From positions 1-44,224 of the forward strand of contig JAUZRR010000044.1 of assembly GCA_030950285.1 (NCBI GenBank): a stretch of DNA of 44,224 nt, in the 5' to 3' direction. The stretch is from Planctomycetota bacterium. GTDB taxonomy: Bacteria; Planctomycetota; Phycisphaerae; Phycisphaerales; UBA1924. A model generated the notes under the pieces. The model was not told the DNA's origin and searched no databases. It was given only the letters and a program-made list of their open reading frames with translations. Positions 8,060 to 16,391 of this stretch are shown here, in pieces. The first letter of the stretch is position 1. Every line of letters starts with the position of its first letter. The position numbers were made by a program, and so were the translations under genes.

Positions 8060-8646
8060 CGCGAACGGAGGATACGAGCCGTTGCGGCGGCGAGGTCGGG
8101 GAGTTCGCCATCGACCCCGACGCGGATGCAGCGCGCGGGTTCGATCCCCGCGCGCCGCCCGGCCTCGATGTCCCGCTCGGCGTCGCCGACCATCCAACTC
8201 GATGCCAGATCGAGGCAGAGGTCGTCGACAGCGGCGAGGATCATGCCCGGCTGAGGCTTCCGCCACGGGTGCTCGACGTTGAACGGCTCGACCACGCCCA
8301 GCGGGTGATACGGGCAGAAGTAGGTCCGCTCGATGAGCGACGAGCCGGGGCGGTCGGGGCGGTCGGGGTCGGGCAGCAACTCGGCGACCCGGGCGTTGGT
8401 TGCCTCGACCTCCGCGATCGTCGCGCCGCCTCGAGCGACCGAGCCCTGGTTGGTGATGACCACCAGCGCAAACCCGGCCCGGCGGAGCGCGAGGCACGAA
8501 TCGTGGACGCCCGGCAGGAGCGCCACATGGGCGGGGTCGGCGAGATCACCCCAGCGGCCGGCGAACGCCTCGTCGGGCAGCTCGGCGTTGGCGATCAGGG
8601 TGTCGTCACGGTCAAGAAAGACCGCAGGGTGAAGCGTGCGCGACAT
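8056..8646 (-). CDS. gmhB: D-glycero-D-manno-heptose 1,7-bisphosphate phosphatase-like HAD protein
   Basis: 196 aa. The HAD nucleophile motif FLDRDDTL has D12 and D14. Motif II is VVITNQGSVARG, with a KPQPGM block (about 130-135) and motif IV GDAERDIEAG (154-163). The order and spacing match GmhB, which removes the C7 phosphate in ADP-heptose synthesis. Oddity: GmhB normally has a zinc knuckle (C-x-H ... C-x-C). Here C111 and H114 of CPYHPLG remain, but the C-x-C just before RKPxPGM is replaced by EHPW (125-128), so zinc binding is doubtful. A histidinol-phosphatase role is possible but the glycosyltransferase partner favours heptose. Start at ATG 8646: TATTCT lies 6 nt upstream and no ribosome binding site is present. 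Confidence 0.87.
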   Translation of the reverse strand: MSRTLHPAVFLDRDDTLIANAELPDEAFAGRWGDLADPAHVALLPGVHDSCLALRRAGFALVVITNQGSVARGGATIAEVEATNARVAELLPDPDRPDRPGSSLIERTYFCPYHPLGVVEPFNVEHPWRKPQPGMILAAVDDLCLDLASSWMVGDAERDIEAGRRAGIEPARCIRVGVDGELPDLAAATARILRSR

Positions 8647-8652
8647 GCGCGA

Positions 8653-8658
8653 AGAATA
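8653..8658 (-). promoter_or_regulatory. candidate leaderless -10 box of gmhB
   Basis: TATTCT ends 6 nt upstream of the gmhB ATG. TTGTTC lies about 15 nt further upstream as a weak -35. No Shine-Dalgarno sequence follows. Confidence 0.45.
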
Positions 8659-8719
8659 GCGGACGGAACCTCCGAACAATACCAAACAGACCGGTTCATT
8701 CCCGCTTCAGGCTGCACCA

Positions 8720-8739
8720 GGCGGGCTGGAAAGCCCGCC
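8720..8739. repeat. perfect 8-bp hairpin between gmhB and luxR-type gene
   Basis: GGCGGGCT, loop GGAA, AGCCCGCC. It has no T-tract on either strand, so it is a structural or REP-like palindrome rather than a clear intrinsic terminator. It sits 27 nt past the regulator's stop codon. Confidence 0.6.
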
Positions 8740-8766
8740 CCCCTGATTGGGCAGAGGTTCCGGGTG

Positions 8767-9426
8767 CTACTTCTCGACCGGCGCCAGCCCCCAGAGCCAG
8801 GCGATCTGGGCGAGCTCGACACGGTTACGGGCGTTGAGCTTGACCCCGAGCGAGACCCGGTGGCCTTCGATGGTCTTGGTCGAGCGGTGCAGGCTGCGGG
8901 CGATCTCAATGGTGGACATCCCCTGCGCGATCCGCCGGAGCACGTCGAGCTCGCGGGGGGTGAGCGAGGCGAGCTTGTCGTTTGTGCTGGGCACAAGTGA
9001 GACGGTGCGTGCGCCCTCGGGCAGCGGGGTGTCAGGCGCCCAGCGTGCGACCACCAGGAGCAGCCGGTCCTCATCCGATGTGTTGTACTCGCGGTAGGTC
9101 GAGATCGAACGCCGCCCGGCGAAGGGGCCGTCGATCACGACGGGATGCCCTTCTTGGACAACCGCCCGGCGGGCCTGTTCGTGGGCCACGGCCGCGGCCT
9201 CGTTGAGGTATGGGCCCAGGTCCGGCGGCGAGGTGTCTCCCGATTCGGGGTCTTCGAGCAGTCTTGCGAACGTGCTGTTATACGTCAGAATCTGTCCCGC
9301 GGGGTTGACCATCGCAACCGCACAGCCTGAATCGTTCATCAGCGCGTCGCAGATGCAGGCGGTGGTTGATAGGCCTTTTTGCCAATCGCTCGGAGTTTGC
9401 ACGTCGGCCACGGTGGTGTTTTGCAT
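8767..9426 (-). CDS. PAS-LuxR family transcriptional regulator
   Basis: 219 aa. The C-terminal GerE/LuxR helix-turn-helix spans 152-215: LASLTPRELDVLRRIAQGMS, then EIARSLHRSTKTIEGHR. The N-terminal half (about 25-125; AVAMVNPAGQILTYNSTFAR, then EDRLLLVVARW) looks like a PAS sensor domain, so a small ligand or redox/light signal is more likely than a phosphorelay; no receiver domain is present. AAGGGG lies 9 nt before the ATG. The gene is monocistronic, with a long leader region upstream. Target genes are unknown. Confidence 0.88.
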   Translation of the reverse strand: MQNTTVADVQTPSDWQKGLSTTACICDALMNDSGCAVAMVNPAGQILTYNSTFARLLEDPESGDTSPPDLGPYLNEAAAVAHEQARRAVVQEGHPVVIDGPFAGRRSISTYREYNTSDEDRLLLVVARWAPDTPLPEGARTVSLVPSTNDKLASLTPRELDVLRRIAQGMSTIEIARSLHRSTKTIEGHRVSLGVKLNARNRVELAQIAWLWGLAPVEK

Positions 9427-9820
9427 TTTGCTTACCCCTTATGCGGCCGAGGGTGTCCTCCCGACGAGGATGCCACAGCACGCGGTTTACTCGTTTTTAT
9501 TTTCTACAAAGTATACTTCGGCACTTGTGCGGGTATATATGCGGAAAACAGCAACACACGTTGAGGAATACCGTGTGGTACTGATTGAGGTGCTGAAATC
9601 GGAAGAAACCACTCAGAACTGAGTAGCAAAGCGGGCTACTTGCGGGCTACTTTCTGCAGGATCGAGTACACGCGTGTGAACGATCAGCGAACCGGGCTTT
9701 TTGTCTCACCAGAAAGCAGTAGAAACCCTCTTATATCTGGTGCCGGGCGTTGGCTCAGGAACCCCTGTTGCCTTCTGACACCCCAGGGTTGGTAGGATTT
9801 ACTTGGGGGAAACTGCACAG
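9427..9820. other. intergenic region between regulator and aldolase genes
   Basis: No gene recognised in nearly 400 bases, which are more AT-rich than their surroundings. A tandem word GCGGGCTACTT occurs twice at about 9631-9653. The left part must hold the LuxR-type gene's promoter; the right part is downstream of the aldolase gene. Confidence 0.5.
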
Positions 9821-10921
9821 TCAGGCGACAGTCACGCTTTCATCGAGGTAAACGTCCTGGATCGCGTGGAGCAGTGCTGCGCCTTCGTGCATCGGGCGCT
9901 GGAACGCCTTGCGGCCGGAGATCAGGCCCATTCCGCCGGCGCGCTTGTTGATGACCGCGGTCTTGACCGCATCGGCCAGATCGCTCGCGCCGGAGCTGGC
10001 GCCACCGGAGTTGATCAACGGCACGCGGCCCATATAGCTATTCATAAGCTGGTATCGGCACAGGTCGATGGGGTGGCCGCCCTGTCCGTTCTCGTCGCAC
10101 CCGGCCAGCTCGGTGTAGACCTCGGTGCGGAACTTGCCGTAAGAGGAATCCCCCGAGTTGAGTGCCCTGTACCCGCCGTTGTTGGTGGGCAGTTTCTGCT
10201 TGACGATGTCGGCCTGGATGGTTGCGCCGAGGTGGTTGGCTTGTCCGGTCAGGTCGGCGGCGGCATGATAATCAATGCCGTTGACCTTGAAGGCGTCGTT
10301 TCGCAGATAGCACCACAGCACCGTGACCATGCCATAGGAATGGGCCTCGGCGAACATTTCCGAGACATACTGAATCTGTTCACCGGAGTTCTCACTCCCG
10401 AAGTAGATTGTTGCCCCGACCGCGCTGGCGCCCATTTCGAAGCACTGGCGGATGTTGCCGAAGGGGATTTGTTTGGCCTGGTTGGGATACGTAAGCAACT
10501 CGTTATGATTAACCTTGACCAGGAAAGGGATTTTGTGCGCATACTTGCGAGCAACTGAGCCAAGCACGCCGAAGGTCGAGGCCACCGCGTTGCACCCGCC
10601 TTCGATCGCGAGTTTGACGATGTTCTCGGGGTCGAAGTATTCGGGGTTTGGCGCAAAGCTCGCCCCGGCTGAGTGTTCGACTCCCTGGTCGACCGGCAGG
10701 ATCGAGACGTAGCCGGTGCCGGCGAGGCGGCCGGTATCGAGGATCGTCTGGAAGCTGCGGAGGACGTTGGGGGTGCGGTCGGAGGTGCTGACCACGCGGT
10801 CGACAAAGTCGCCGCCCGGCAGGTGCAGGGCACCCTTGGAGACCGCGGTGGACTGGTGGTCGAGCAGGCTGGCCGCGTCAGAGCCGAGGGTCTCGCGGAC
10901 GTCGATGGTCAGGTCGGGCAT
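9821..10921 (-). CDS. fbaB: class I fructose-bisphosphate aldolase (DhnA/FbaB type)
   Basis: 366 aa, the usual length for this Schiff-base aldolase family, which cleaves fructose 1,6-bisphosphate in glycolysis/gluconeogenesis. Signatures: [20 protein letters not shown] (substrate-site Asp), [27 protein letters not shown], the strand with the Schiff-base lysine [15 protein letters not shown], and INSGGASSG (phosphate loop). AAGGAG lies 9 nt before ATG 10921, which fixes this start over in-frame upstream codons. No metal-dependent class II aldolase is nearby. It sits upstream of an apparently untranslated region. Confidence 0.94.
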   Translation of the reverse strand: MPDLTIDVRETLGSDAASLLDHQSTAVSKGALHLPGGDFVDRVVSTSDRTPNVLRSFQTILDTGRLAGTGYVSILPVDQGVEHSAGASFAPNPEYFDPENIVKLAIEGGCNAVASTFGVLGSVARKYAHKIPFLVKVNHNELLTYPNQAKQIPFGNIRQCFEMGASAVGATIYFGSENSGEQIQYVSEMFAEAHSYGMVTVLWCYLRNDAFKVNGIDYHAAADLTGQANHLGATIQADIVKQKLPTNNGGYRALNSGDSSYGKFRTEVYTELAGCDENGQGGHPIDLCRYQLMNSYMGRVPLINSGGASSGASDLADAVKTAVINKRAGGMGLISGRKAFQRPMHEGAALLHAIQDVYLDESVTVA

Positions 10922-10992
10922 GGGATGGATCTCCTTGGGGGGGGGGAACGATAGTCGCTTTGGAGGGGTTTGGTGGCTGGTTGTCCTGTCCT

Positions 10993-12744
10993 TCAGCCCG
11001 AGCGCCACCGCTGGGCGATGGGCACTCTTCGTCCGCTGCCGAAGGCGACAGCGGTGACTTTGATCCCCACCGGCGTCTGCTTGCGTTTGTACTCGTTGAT
11101 GTCGATGAGCCGGGTGATGCGGGCGACGAGGTCGCGGGCAAAGCCGGTCTCGGCGACGATGGTCGGGGCGGCCTGTTTGCCCTCGACATACCGCTCGACG
11201 ATCGGGTCAAGCACGTCGTAGGGTGGCAGCGAATCGTCGTCGCGCTGGTCGGGCGCGAGTTCGGCGCTGGGGGGTTTCTCGATGGTGCTCGCGGGGATCG
11301 GGGGTGTGGCCAACCCCGCGTCGGCGTGGTGGGCGTTCATCCACCGGGCGAGGCGGTAGACCCAGAGCTTGGGGACATCGCTGAGCACCGAGAGCCCGCC
11401 GTTCATGTCGCCGTAGAGCGTGCAGTACCCGACCGCCAGCTCGCTTTTGTTGCCTGTGGTCAGGAGCAACGCTCCGGTGCGGTTGGAGATTGCCATGAGG
11501 ATCGCCCCGCGCGCACGGGACTGGAGGTTCTGCTCGGCAAGATCGGGAAGTTCTGCCCCGAGCGGGTGTTCATCGAGGGTGCGCAGCGCGGGGTCGATGG
11601 TTTCGCGCAGGCCTTCAAAGGGCGGGGCGATGGGGACGGTGACGCAGCGCACGCCCAGCCGATCGGCGAGGTCGTTGGCGTCGGCGAGGGCGTGGTCACT
11701 CGAGTACTTGCCGGGCATGGCGACGCCGAGGACGTTGTCCGGCCCGAGGGCCGCCACCGCGATGGCGCAAGTGACAGCCGAGTCGATCCCTCCCGAGAGC
11801 CCGAGCAGCACGCGGCGGTGGGCGGTCTTGCGGAGGTAGTCGCGCGTGCCGAGCACGAGGGCGCGGAAGAGCAGTTCCTCGTCGGCTTCGGTCAGTACCG
11901 GGTCGATCGGACGGTCGGCGTGGTTGATCTGATCGCGCATCGGCAGCGGGATATCCACGATTGTGATCGCGTCCTCGAACCCGGGCCCAAAGCCGAGGGG
12001 GTGGCCGCGGGCGTCGTAGGCCGCAGCGTGGCCGTCGAAGACGAGGTCGTCGTTGCCTCCGACCTGGTTGACCGCGGCGATGTTAACCCGGTGCCGGGCC
12101 GCGTGGGCGATCAGGATGTCGCGGTGGCGGCGCCCCTTCCCGAGCACAAACGGGCTGGCCGAGGGGCTGACGATGGTGTCGGCACCGGCCTCGACCAGCG
12201 CGGCGACGGGGTCTGGGGCGCGGAGATAGCGCGAGGCAAACCCGGCGTCCTCGCCCTTCCACAGGTCTTCGCAGATCGAGAGCCCGACGCGGCGCAGGCC
12301 GAGCGAGGTGGGGACGTCGAGCACGACCGCCCGATCGCCCGGCACGAAGTAGCGGCGTTCGTCGAAGACGTCGTAGGTCGGGAGCAGCCGTTTGTCGTAA
12401 GAGTCCACCATCTCGCCGTCGCGGTAGGCGAGCAGGCTGTTGGCGATGCCGCGGCCGGGGTCGTGGGGCGCGTTCTCCCGATCGACCGGCAGCGGGCAGC
12501 CGAAGACGAGCGTGAGCCCGGCCGAGTGCTCTTCGCCCAGTCGTTTGGCGGCCTTGACGCACGCCGCGACAAACCCCTCGTGCAGCAGCAGGTCGCGGGG
12601 GGGATAGCCACAGACCGCCAGCTCGGGGAAGACCGCAAGCTCGGCACCCTGCGCACGGGCCTCGGCGAGCATCTCGACCATCCGTGCGGTGTTGGCGTCG
12701 AGGTCGCCGACGGTGGGGTTGAACTGGATGAGTGCGGTGCGCAT
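10993..12744 (-). CDS. nadE: glutamine-dependent NAD(+) synthetase
   Basis: 583 aa, two domains. The N-terminal nitrilase-type glutaminase (about 1-270) shows the catalytic Glu in [13 protein letters not shown], the Lys in [15 protein letters not shown] and the Cys in [11 protein letters not shown]. The C-terminal NAD synthetase has the PP-loop [13 protein letters not shown] and the downstream [18 protein letters not shown] block. It converts nicotinate adenine dinucleotide to NAD with glutamine as nitrogen source. ATG 12744 ([10 protein letters not shown]) is preferred over the ATG five codons upstream because family members begin at this strand. No Shine-Dalgarno is visible; AACAAT lies 5 nt upstream and a similar word precedes thiL. 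Confidence 0.95.
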   Translation of the reverse strand: MRTALIQFNPTVGDLDANTARMVEMLAEARAQGAELAVFPELAVCGYPPRDLLLHEGFVAACVKAAKRLGEEHSAGLTLVFGCPLPVDRENAPHDPGRGIANSLLAYRDGEMVDSYDKRLLPTYDVFDERRYFVPGDRAVVLDVPTSLGLRRVGLSICEDLWKGEDAGFASRYLRAPDPVAALVEAGADTIVSPSASPFVLGKGRRHRDILIAHAARHRVNIAAVNQVGGNDDLVFDGHAAAYDARGHPLGFGPGFEDAITIVDIPLPMRDQINHADRPIDPVLTEADEELLFRALVLGTRDYLRKTAHRRVLLGLSGGIDSAVTCAIAVAALGPDNVLGVAMPGKYSSDHALADANDLADRLGVRCVTVPIAPPFEGLRETIDPALRTLDEHPLGAELPDLAEQNLQSRARGAILMAISNRTGALLLTTGNKSELAVGYCTLYGDMNGGLSVLSDVPKLWVYRLARWMNAHHADAGLATPPIPASTIEKPPSAELAPDQRDDDSLPPYDVLDPIVERYVEGKQAAPTIVAETGFARDLVARITRLIDINEYKRKQTPVGIKVTAVAFGSGRRVPIAQRWRSG

Positions 12745-12795
12745 GGGTGATTGTTGCACGCTCTGCGTGTCGGGCGCAGTGCGGGTTCGAGCTCG

Positions 12796-12868
12796 CCGAG
12801 CGCCGGGCTTCAGTCCGGGGTGCTTTCTGTGGGTGGTGTATTTCCGCGGAATGAAGTCCGGGGCTCGG
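12796..12868. repeat. family B palindromic pair overlapping the 3' end of the flippase-like gene
   Basis: Two inverted half-units: CCGAGCGCCGGGCTTCAG then TCCGGGG, and GAAGTCCGGGGCTCGG. The flippase-like gene's stop codon (12810) lies inside the left half, so its final ~19 residues are encoded by the element. Other pairs are at 15116-15186 and 19976-20038. Confidence 0.75.
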
Positions 12869-13982
12869 AGTCGGGGTGATTGGGGTGGTTGGGTGTGGAC
12901 GGGGTCTCTTCTGGCACGGGTCTTTCTTCAGGAGCTTTCCGCAAGAGTCGATCGGGGCGGAGCCAGACGGTGCCGGCTGCGGCCCCGGCCAGCAGCACGA
13001 TTGATTCGGTGCCGGTGATGAAAAGGGTGAGGACTGTGAGCGAGCGGGCGACCTCTTCGGTGGACTGCCCGGTGGAGGCGGCGATCCCGAGGGCCCCGGC
13101 CATGAAGACTGTTCCGGCTTCTCGAGCGCCGAGCATCCCGAAGGGGCTGAGCATCCCGATGATGTAGTAGGCGCTGGCGACGAGGACGGCTTCTTCCCAC
13201 CCGAACGCCACGCCGACGATCGAACCGGCGACGACAAACCGCCACGACATGACGCCCAGGTCGAGCAGCCGCAGTGTGATCCCGCCGGCCATGTTGACTG
13301 GGGAGGACGCCATCGCGGCCGCGGTGTGGACACGGTCGAAGTGTTCGGTGCGTGCGAGCCGACTCACGATGGGGAGGCGGATGCTGTCGATGATTTTGTG
13401 AAGACGTGCAAGCCCTCTTTCGCCAGCGAACAGGCGGGCGATGCCGACCATCAGTGCGCACAGCAGCGCCGCCCCGCCGAGGCAGACGATCCACCAGATG
13501 GTGTCGAGCCCGCGGCGCCACATACTCGCGCCCATCGCGGGGAGGTACGCGGCGAGCATGACCGCGAACATCACGCCGTACCACGCGCCGATGGTCAGGA
13601 GCGGCACGCCGTCGCGGCGGTTGTTGATCGCGACCCGCGAGAGCGTCCCGATCTTGAAAGGCAGGAACGCAAGAAACGTACACACCGCGTTGATCGCGAC
13701 GTGGTCGATCGCCCGGATTTTGTGCACCGGGCGGAGGGTGATCCAGAAGAGCAGACCGTTGATGAGGAGTGTGCCCGCCGAGAGCGCCAGCAAGAGTGAA
13801 ACCTGCCCGACGCTCGCCTCTCTGAGTCTGGCGAGCTGCTCGCGGTTTTCATCAGAGAGCGCGACCCGCACGCACCAGCCCAGGAGCGCCAGGCCGATCA
13901 AAAACCCCACGCTCTGGAGCACGAGTCTGATCGCGCGGCCCGAACGGGGTGGTGGTGAGGTCGAGGGCTGCGCGTCGGTCAT
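12810..13982 (-). CDS. flippase-like membrane protein (LPG synthase TM-domain / AglD-like)
   Basis: 390 aa with about eight predicted membrane segments, for example VLQSVGFLIGLALLGWCV, LLLALSAGTLLINGLLFW, WWIVCLGGAALLCALMV and ESIVLLAGAAAGTVWL. FLAFLPFKIGTLSRVAINNRR and SPFGMLGAREAGTVFM resemble the conserved loops of the lysylphosphatidylglycerol-synthase membrane domain family, which includes AglD-like glycan-lipid proteins. No aminoacyl-transfer domain is present. Its ATG overlaps the stop of the upstream glycosyltransferase (ATGA), suggesting a joint role in envelope glycan assembly or lipid translocation. The C-terminal tail (SEPRTSFRGNTPPTESTPD) is encoded by a family B repeat. Confidence 0.82.
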   Translation of the reverse strand: MTDAQPSTSPPPRSGRAIRLVLQSVGFLIGLALLGWCVRVALSDENREQLARLREASVGQVSLLLALSAGTLLINGLLFWITLRPVHKIRAIDHVAINAVCTFLAFLPFKIGTLSRVAINNRRDGVPLLTIGAWYGVMFAVMLAAYLPAMGASMWRRGLDTIWWIVCLGGAALLCALMVGIARLFAGERGLARLHKIIDSIRLPIVSRLARTEHFDRVHTAAAMASSPVNMAGGITLRLLDLGVMSWRFVVAGSIVGVAFGWEEAVLVASAYYIIGMLSPFGMLGAREAGTVFMAGALGIAASTGQSTEEVARSLTVLTLFITGTESIVLLAGAAAGTVWLRPDRLLRKAPEERPVPEETPSTPNHPNHPDSEPRTSFRGNTPPTESTPD

Positions 13983-16345
13983 GGGGTTGGTTCCGAGGGG
14001 ATGCGGACGAGAGAGCGGCGTTCGTCCGACCAGAGCATGGCTGCGCCGCCCAGCGAATCGGCGAACTCCCGCACTCGATCGGCGGTCACGTCGGGGTCGT
14101 ACCACCCGCTTGCCTGGAGACGGCGGAGCTCGCTGTCGCTGACCAGCAGCCAGCCGATGCCCATCTCGCGGAGCCCGCGGGCCACCGCGGCCGGGTCGTC
14201 GGGAAAGTCTCGCATCAGCTCGCCCAGGGGTGAGGTGTCGTAGGTGGTGTGGTAGACCACGCCGGGCCCGAAGTAGAGCGGCGTGCTGTCGCCGACCAGC
14301 AGCACGAGCCCGTCGTCGAGCGGGCGGGTGTTGCTCCACCCCTTGGCGGTGGCCGCGGGGGATTCATCCTCGCGCCCGGTAAACGCGGCCGGGAAGATCG
14401 GCAAGCCCAGCCCGGCGCTGCCATTGTTCTGGCTGCTGTAGATCGCCAGCGTGAAGACCGACTGCCCGGCGACCGCGATCCCCGCCAGGAGCGCCACCCC
14501 GCCGCGCCCGTCGGGGCGCTCGCCGACAAGGACGCCGAGCCTGGCAACCGCCAGCCCGACCAGTGTTGCCCCGATCGGGAGCATCGGGAGCAGGAACCGC
14601 GACTGGAGGTGCGTGAACGCCAGCCACGCGAGGAGCTGGGTACCCAGACACGCGGCCAGCAACAGAGCGGTCGAGCGGGTGCGCCCGCCCACCACGCCGA
14701 GCACCGCGAGCGCCCCGACCACAAAGACCGGCAGCAGCCCCCATTGCGGGTTGGCGAGCCCGCGGAATCGCGTCACGGCTGGATCGCCCGGGGCGGAGGT
14801 CGGGCTTGTCCAGAGGAGTGTTCGGAGGCGGTCTGCGAGCGAGCCGTCGAAGGTGTGGGCGCTCTGGTAGCGGGCGAGCTGTTCGCTGGTCCAGTGGGCC
14901 GAGCCGAGGACGTCGGCCGCGAAGGGGAAGACGGGGTTGCCGCTGTGGATGGCATTGCGGAGGAGCCATGGGGAGAGCGTGAGCAGGCCGACCACCGCGC
15001 CGAGAAGAAGAGCTGGTGCAAGCGTGCGGAGTCTTCGAGAGAGCGTCGTAACTTTCGGATCTCCATCTCTTGGATCTCCATCTCTTGGATCTCCATCTTT
15101 TGGATCTCCATCTTTCCGAGCCCCGGACTTCAGTCCGGGGGGGCTTTCGTGTTCCCCGGAACCCCGGACTGAAGTCCGGGGCTCGGCATCTGTGGCGCGA
15201 GGGGAGGAATCCGGGTTGCGCGGGAACCGGGAGCACGACGCGATGAGCAGGAGCCCCGCGGGCAGGCCGACAAAGAACAGCGCGGTGGGCTTGAAGCCGC
15301 AGGCGACCCCGACGAGCAGACCGACGAGTGTGCCGCGGGCGACGGGGGAGAGTCGTTCCTGTGCGCACACCAGCAGCACGCCGGCGAGCATCGCGTTCAC
15401 GCCGGCTTCGTTGTAGGCCAGCGACCCGGTGACGACGGCCCAGGGTGTCGCCAGCGCGACACACCCGGCAGCCGCTCCGGCCCAGCGGGCGATGGGCTCG
15501 GCGATCGCAGCACGGATGGCGAGTCGGGTTGTTGCGCGGGCGGTCAGCCACGCGGCGACGACGGCGAGCCCGGCGTGGAGCCCCTGGCACGCCAGCAGCC
15601 GCCAGCCGTCGCCGCCGAGCAGGCCGAGGCCGTCGGGGGAGAGGGGGTCGTTCGGAGCGAGGGTCATCGCGCCGAGGTGCATGAACGCCGACTCGATGGA
15701 GCTGGGCAGATAGGAATAGACGTTGTGTTCGACCGGCGCAATGCGGCCGCTGGCGAGCCATTCCTGAGGCAGCTGGAGGTGGTAGCTCAGCGCGTCGAAC
15801 CCGCCGTACTCTGAACCCCACAGCACACCCGGGGGCATGAGGGCGGCAACGATCAGCACAGCGGCTGCGGGCATCGCCAGCGCGAGCAGAGCTGTTTGCC
15901 CGGCACCGAGAGGCGCGGGCCTTTCACCTGCGCGAAACAGCCCGGCCAGCTGCACGCCCACCAGCCCGAGGCCGACTGCGCAGACGCCGATCGCGGTGAT
16001 GCTGTTGAGCAACCCCAGCACGCCGAGCAGGTGGCTGAGCGAGAACATCACCGCGACCCCGACGGCGAGCTGGATCGGCACGCTGTCGGGCGACCCCCGC
16101 CAGAGCCTTCGCAAAGGCCACGCCAGCCCGAACGCCGCAACAAGGTAGACCACCCCCGGCCAGAGGGTGCCGAGCTTGAGCAGCAGGGTGCCCAGCGCGA
16201 CCATCGGCGCGAGGGACGACCCGATGAGGCTGACCACGAGCAAGGAGGCAGCCAGCGCGAGGGCGAGGAGCCCCAGCCGACGGTGGTCGGCAGATCGGTC
16301 GGCGGGCGGGTTGTCGGGCGCAGGGGCCTGGTTTGCAACGGTCAT
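13979..16345 (-). CDS. multi-pass membrane glycosyltransferase (GT39/PMT-like)
   Basis: 788 aa with a dozen or more hydrophobic segments, such as LGLLALALAASLLVVSLIGS and VLIVAALMPPGVLW. The DALSYHLQLPQEWLASG block after the first segments is the kind of acidic periplasmic loop found in dolichyl/undecaprenyl-phosphate sugar glycosyltransferases (GT-C fold). It likely moves a sugar from a lipid carrier onto a lipid or protein outside the membrane. Residues about 387-430 are not native-looking: a family B palindrome (EPRTSVRGSGEHESPPGLKSG) plus a DGDPR/DGDPK tandem lie in frame between two membrane segments. Start ATG 16345: TAGACT lies 7 nt upstream, with no Shine-Dalgarno. It overlaps the flippase-like gene by 4 nt. 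Confidence 0.8.
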   Translation of the reverse strand: MTVANQAPAPDNPPADRSADHRRLGLLALALAASLLVVSLIGSSLAPMVALGTLLLKLGTLWPGVVYLVAAFGLAWPLRRLWRGSPDSVPIQLAVGVAVMFSLSHLLGVLGLLNSITAIGVCAVGLGLVGVQLAGLFRAGERPAPLGAGQTALLALAMPAAAVLIVAALMPPGVLWGSEYGGFDALSYHLQLPQEWLASGRIAPVEHNVYSYLPSSIESAFMHLGAMTLAPNDPLSPDGLGLLGGDGWRLLACQGLHAGLAVVAAWLTARATTRLAIRAAIAEPIARWAGAAAGCVALATPWAVVTGSLAYNEAGVNAMLAGVLLVCAQERLSPVARGTLVGLLVGVACGFKPTALFFVGLPAGLLLIASCSRFPRNPDSSPRATDAEPRTSVRGSGEHESPPGLKSGARKDGDPKDGDPRDGDPRDGDPKVTTLSRRLRTLAPALLLGAVVGLLTLSPWLLRNAIHSGNPVFPFAADVLGSAHWTSEQLARYQSAHTFDGSLADRLRTLLWTSPTSAPGDPAVTRFRGLANPQWGLLPVFVVGALAVLGVVGGRTRSTALLLAACLGTQLLAWLAFTHLQSRFLLPMLPIGATLVGLAVARLGVLVGERPDGRGGVALLAGIAVAGQSVFTLAIYSSQNNGSAGLGLPIFPAAFTGREDESPAATAKGWSNTRPLDDGLVLLVGDSTPLYFGPGVVYHTTYDTSPLGELMRDFPDDPAAVARGLREMGIGWLLVSDSELRRLQASGWYDPDVTADRVREFADSLGGAAMLWSDERRSLVRIPSEPTP
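15057..15115. repeat. 15-nt tandem repeat (four units) inside the glycosyltransferase gene
   Basis: The plus-strand unit GGATCTCCATCTCTT (with TTTT variants) is repeated four times. On the minus strand it encodes about 20 residues of the pentapeptide DGDPR/K. It adjoins the family B element directly. Confidence 0.9.
15116..15186. repeat. family B palindromic pair inside the glycosyltransferase gene
   Basis: CCGAGCCCCGGACTTCAG, then TCCGGGG, a 20-nt spacer, CCCCGGAC, then TGAAGTCCGGGGCTCGG. The ends are perfect inverted repeats. The reading frame of the host gene passes through without a stop, giving about 24 repeat-derived residues. Confidence 0.88.
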
Positions 16346-16352
16346 GGGCGGG

Positions 16353-16358
16353 AGTCTA
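16353..16358 (-). promoter_or_regulatory. candidate leaderless -10 box of the glycosyltransferase gene
   Basis: TAGACT ends 7 nt before ATG 16345. The divergent fur-like gene has its own TACCAT box at 16379-16384, so each promoter's -35 region would overlap the other's -10 box. Confidence 0.45.
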
Positions 16359-16378
16359 CCCCGCGGCTGTGGCGGTCG

Positions 16379-16384
16379 TACCAT
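16379..16384 (+). promoter_or_regulatory. candidate leaderless -10 box of the fur-like gene
   Basis: TACCAT ends 7 nt before ATG 16392, with no Shine-Dalgarno between. It faces away from the TAGACT box on the other strand, 20 nt apart. Confidence 0.45.
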
Positions 16385-16391
16385 TGCCTCG

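Noticed and set aside
10960..12750. A 596-codon plus-strand frame over nadE
   Set aside because: NadE is unambiguous on the minus strand; the frame is a shadow.
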